From contig JAPVLO010000153.1 of assembly GCA_027257055.1 (NCBI GenBank), positions 2,418,001 through 2,482,000 on the forward strand: a stretch of DNA of 64,000 bases, written 5' to 3'. The DNA comes from Cephalopachus bancanus. Lineage: Eukaryota; Chordata; Mammalia; Primates; Tarsiidae. Under the pieces are notes generated by a model. The model saw only the letters and a list, made by a program, of their open reading frames with translations. It ran no database searches and was not told the DNA's origin. The translations under genes were made by a program, and so were the position numbers. Below, one piece after another: positions 62,280 through 64,000 of this stretch (position 1 is the stretch's first letter; each line of letters opens with the position of its first letter).

Positions 62280-62440
62280 GTTTTTTTTGGCTTTGTTACT
62301 TATCATCACTGAGAAATCCTGGTCCTCAATTCCTTCATTTGGGATAATAATGTCTACTTGATAGGCTGGTTGTGTGAAGTAACACCCTTCATGTACAGCT
62401 CCTGGCACACAAGGAACACACAATAGATGTTAGCTGTTGC
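62280..62440 (+). mobile_element. MIR SINE
   Basis: GGGATAATAATGTCTACTTG, then CTCCTGGCACACAAGGAACA. Confidence 0.65.
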
Positions 62441-62559
62441 CTATTTTTCTACTATCTGTTATAATTTTGAAATAACCACCCTTAAACATTATTGTCTTAT
62501 CTATTGGCTGAAGTGCCTACAGTGACTTTTAAAAAACTTATTATATTCATTCACTTGTT

Positions 62560-62700
62560 CAACCATTTATTCAAAAAACATTAACTTCCTATCATGTTCA
62601 TACAGAAATGAATACAATCATGATCCCTGTTTTCAAGTTCACAGTCTAATAGCCAACTGAATAATGGCATTTAAAGTTGTCTTAGCAAAGTCACAAATAC
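62560..62700 (+). mobile_element. L2-like fragment
   Basis: TTCAACCATTTATTCAAAAA, then ATGATCCCTGTTTTCAAGTT. Confidence 0.55.
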
Positions 62701-62751
62701 CTGTTTCCAATTTCAAGTGCGTCATCTCACAATATTCTGCCATATTGTTCC

Positions 62752-62930
62752 TCTAGCCAGGGGTTCTTAACACTGGCTGGACACCAGAGACACCTGGGAG
62801 AATTTTCTTAAAAACATGAATGCCTGTGTCCTATGCAGATCAATTACGTCAGCATCTCTGGGTGTAGGTATGTTGAAAAAGCTCCCAGATGCCATTAGAA
62901 TTTGGAATCATTGGGCTAGAGTCAAGTCAA
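62752..62930 (+). mobile_element. MER5-type element
   Basis: GGGGTTCTTAACACTGGCTG, AGAGACACCTGGGAGAATTT and ATTTGGAATCATTGGGCTAG. Confidence 0.65.
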
Positions 62931-62974
62931 AGTCAACTTTCTGGACTTATTTTAGGTATTATTTTTTGTTTTGC

Positions 62975-63720
62975 TTCTACAGAACATGCCATTCCTCTTT
63001 CTTTTCTCTGTCAGTGTTCCTCATGACCTTCAAAATGCAGTGGCAAATACACCTTTCCAGGGAACCTTCTATGATTGATTCCCTGGATTTGCCCCCTGCT
63101 TTGTGTGGTATCCTCTTTATTCCTATACATTATTTTTCATTTGGATTTATTGGAAAAGTGAAATTCACAAAAGTTTATTTTACTTATTTTTCTTGTTTTC
63201 CAAATTATTGTGTAAACTTCTTGTGGAAGAGACTGAATGTTCTATTTTTTGCGTGTACCGTTTCACGGTGCCTTTGCATTGCTTCTGACCACAGTGGGCA
63301 CCCAGATGGTCATGGACAACTAACTGACTCACTTCTGGTAAACTGACTTCTCTCTCCAAACTATTTCAATACTAGCAGCTGTATGATATGAACATGAATT
63401 ATTAAACTTTTATCTTAACTTGACTTCGAACTCCAAATTTTAATCTTTCATCAGTCAGTTCCTTGGAATTTAATCTTTCTTTTTTTTCTACTAGACCAAA
63501 TGAAATATTTTAAAATTTCTTATCTTTAAGCAGCTTTTTGGAGGGTACCGGCATTAATTAAATCCAGACATCATAAAAGCTACAGTACTAAACTATACTC
63601 TTCTAAGTTTCTTGAAGCCAGAGACCATGTCATATTTATCTTTGTGTTCCAGGCACATGGACAAATACCTGGTATACAGTTAGTGCTCAATAAAGATTGG
63701 TCAAATTAACGGAATTACTC
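62975..63720 (+). mobile_element. L2 3' fragments
   Basis: 62975-63330 (CAGGGAACCTTCTATGATTG) and 63590-63720 (AGAGACCATGTCATATTTAT; CAGTTAGTGCTCAATAAAGA) are L2 3' segments. The 176-codon ORF overlapping 62816-63346 crosses the repeat boundaries and is not a gene. Confidence 0.6.
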
Positions 63721-64000
63721 ACTTGGTTAAATTAAGTTTCACTGAAAGAGGCAGTCCAAATTTATCAATCATACAGATTATTTTGAAAATCAGATGCATT
63801 TCTAATTGCAATTTTTCTATGTATTTATCTTACTCACAAGTTCTGGGAATCTAACTCTCCTGTTTTATATCACTGCATCTCCCTTAGTGCTTCAGTTTGC
63901 TGACATCCTTTGGGATTTTGTCTTGGCTCATGCAGGTCATTGATCTGTCTGGCTGTCTGTGGATCTATGAATAATACCATACCTAAATGGGGTCATTATT

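Noticed and set aside
62816..63346. 176-codon ORF
   Set aside because: It crosses a MER5 element and L2 sequence and has no domain or conserved start.

Overview
The window is nuclear DNA of a primate. It carries dimeric 7SL-derived Alu elements, long L1 fragments with mammal-type 3' ends, ancient MIR/L2/MER5/MLT1 debris, and one clear single-copy gene, PTGER4 (prostaglandin E2 receptor EP4). The youngest Alus and the L1 3' ends do not match the Alu S/Y and L1PA types I know from monkeys and apes. I therefore infer a non-anthropoid primate (tarsier, or possibly a lemur or galago). That is inference; a database match would settle it.

Layout. PTGER4 lies on the minus strand. Its last coding exon is at 798-1397, with 3' UTR sequence running off the left edge. 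A 9.5-kb intron (1398-10869) follows, then the main coding exon (10870-11742), a probable short 5'-UTR intron, and a non-coding first exon within a CpG island (about 10480-13110) that must hold the promoter. The predicted protein is 490 residues (human 488) and looks intact. The remaining ~51 kb upstream holds no supportable protein-coding gene. In human, the sequence upstream of PTGER4 is the 5p13.1 gene desert, where inflammatory-bowel-disease variants are thought to act on PTGER4; this stretch is its near end by position.

The upstream region and the large intron are a record of retroposition. They hold about 18 Alu insertions, about a dozen L1 fragments (two with 5' inversions of the twin-priming type), a GAPDH processed pseudogene inside a MER5 element, a tailless 7SL RNA pseudogene, a Tigger-type DNA transposon inside an MLT1 LTR, and an Alu inside an Alu.

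The least expected observation is a family of three very short (about 65-90 bp) tailed insertions at 27816-27884, 54373-54464 and 56002-56080. Each has its own target-site duplication. Each starts at nearly the same base and ends just after an AATAAA in sequence resembling the R region of an ERV1-type LTR. They look like L1-mobilised copies of a tiny RNA that starts and is polyadenylated within one LTR R region, in effect an LTR-derived mini-SINE. Two further unusual points are a young Alu subfamily whose A and B boxes have become tRNA-like, and two Alu insertions with inverted copies of sequence at their 5' junction. All coordinates and family names come from reading the sequence without database searches.
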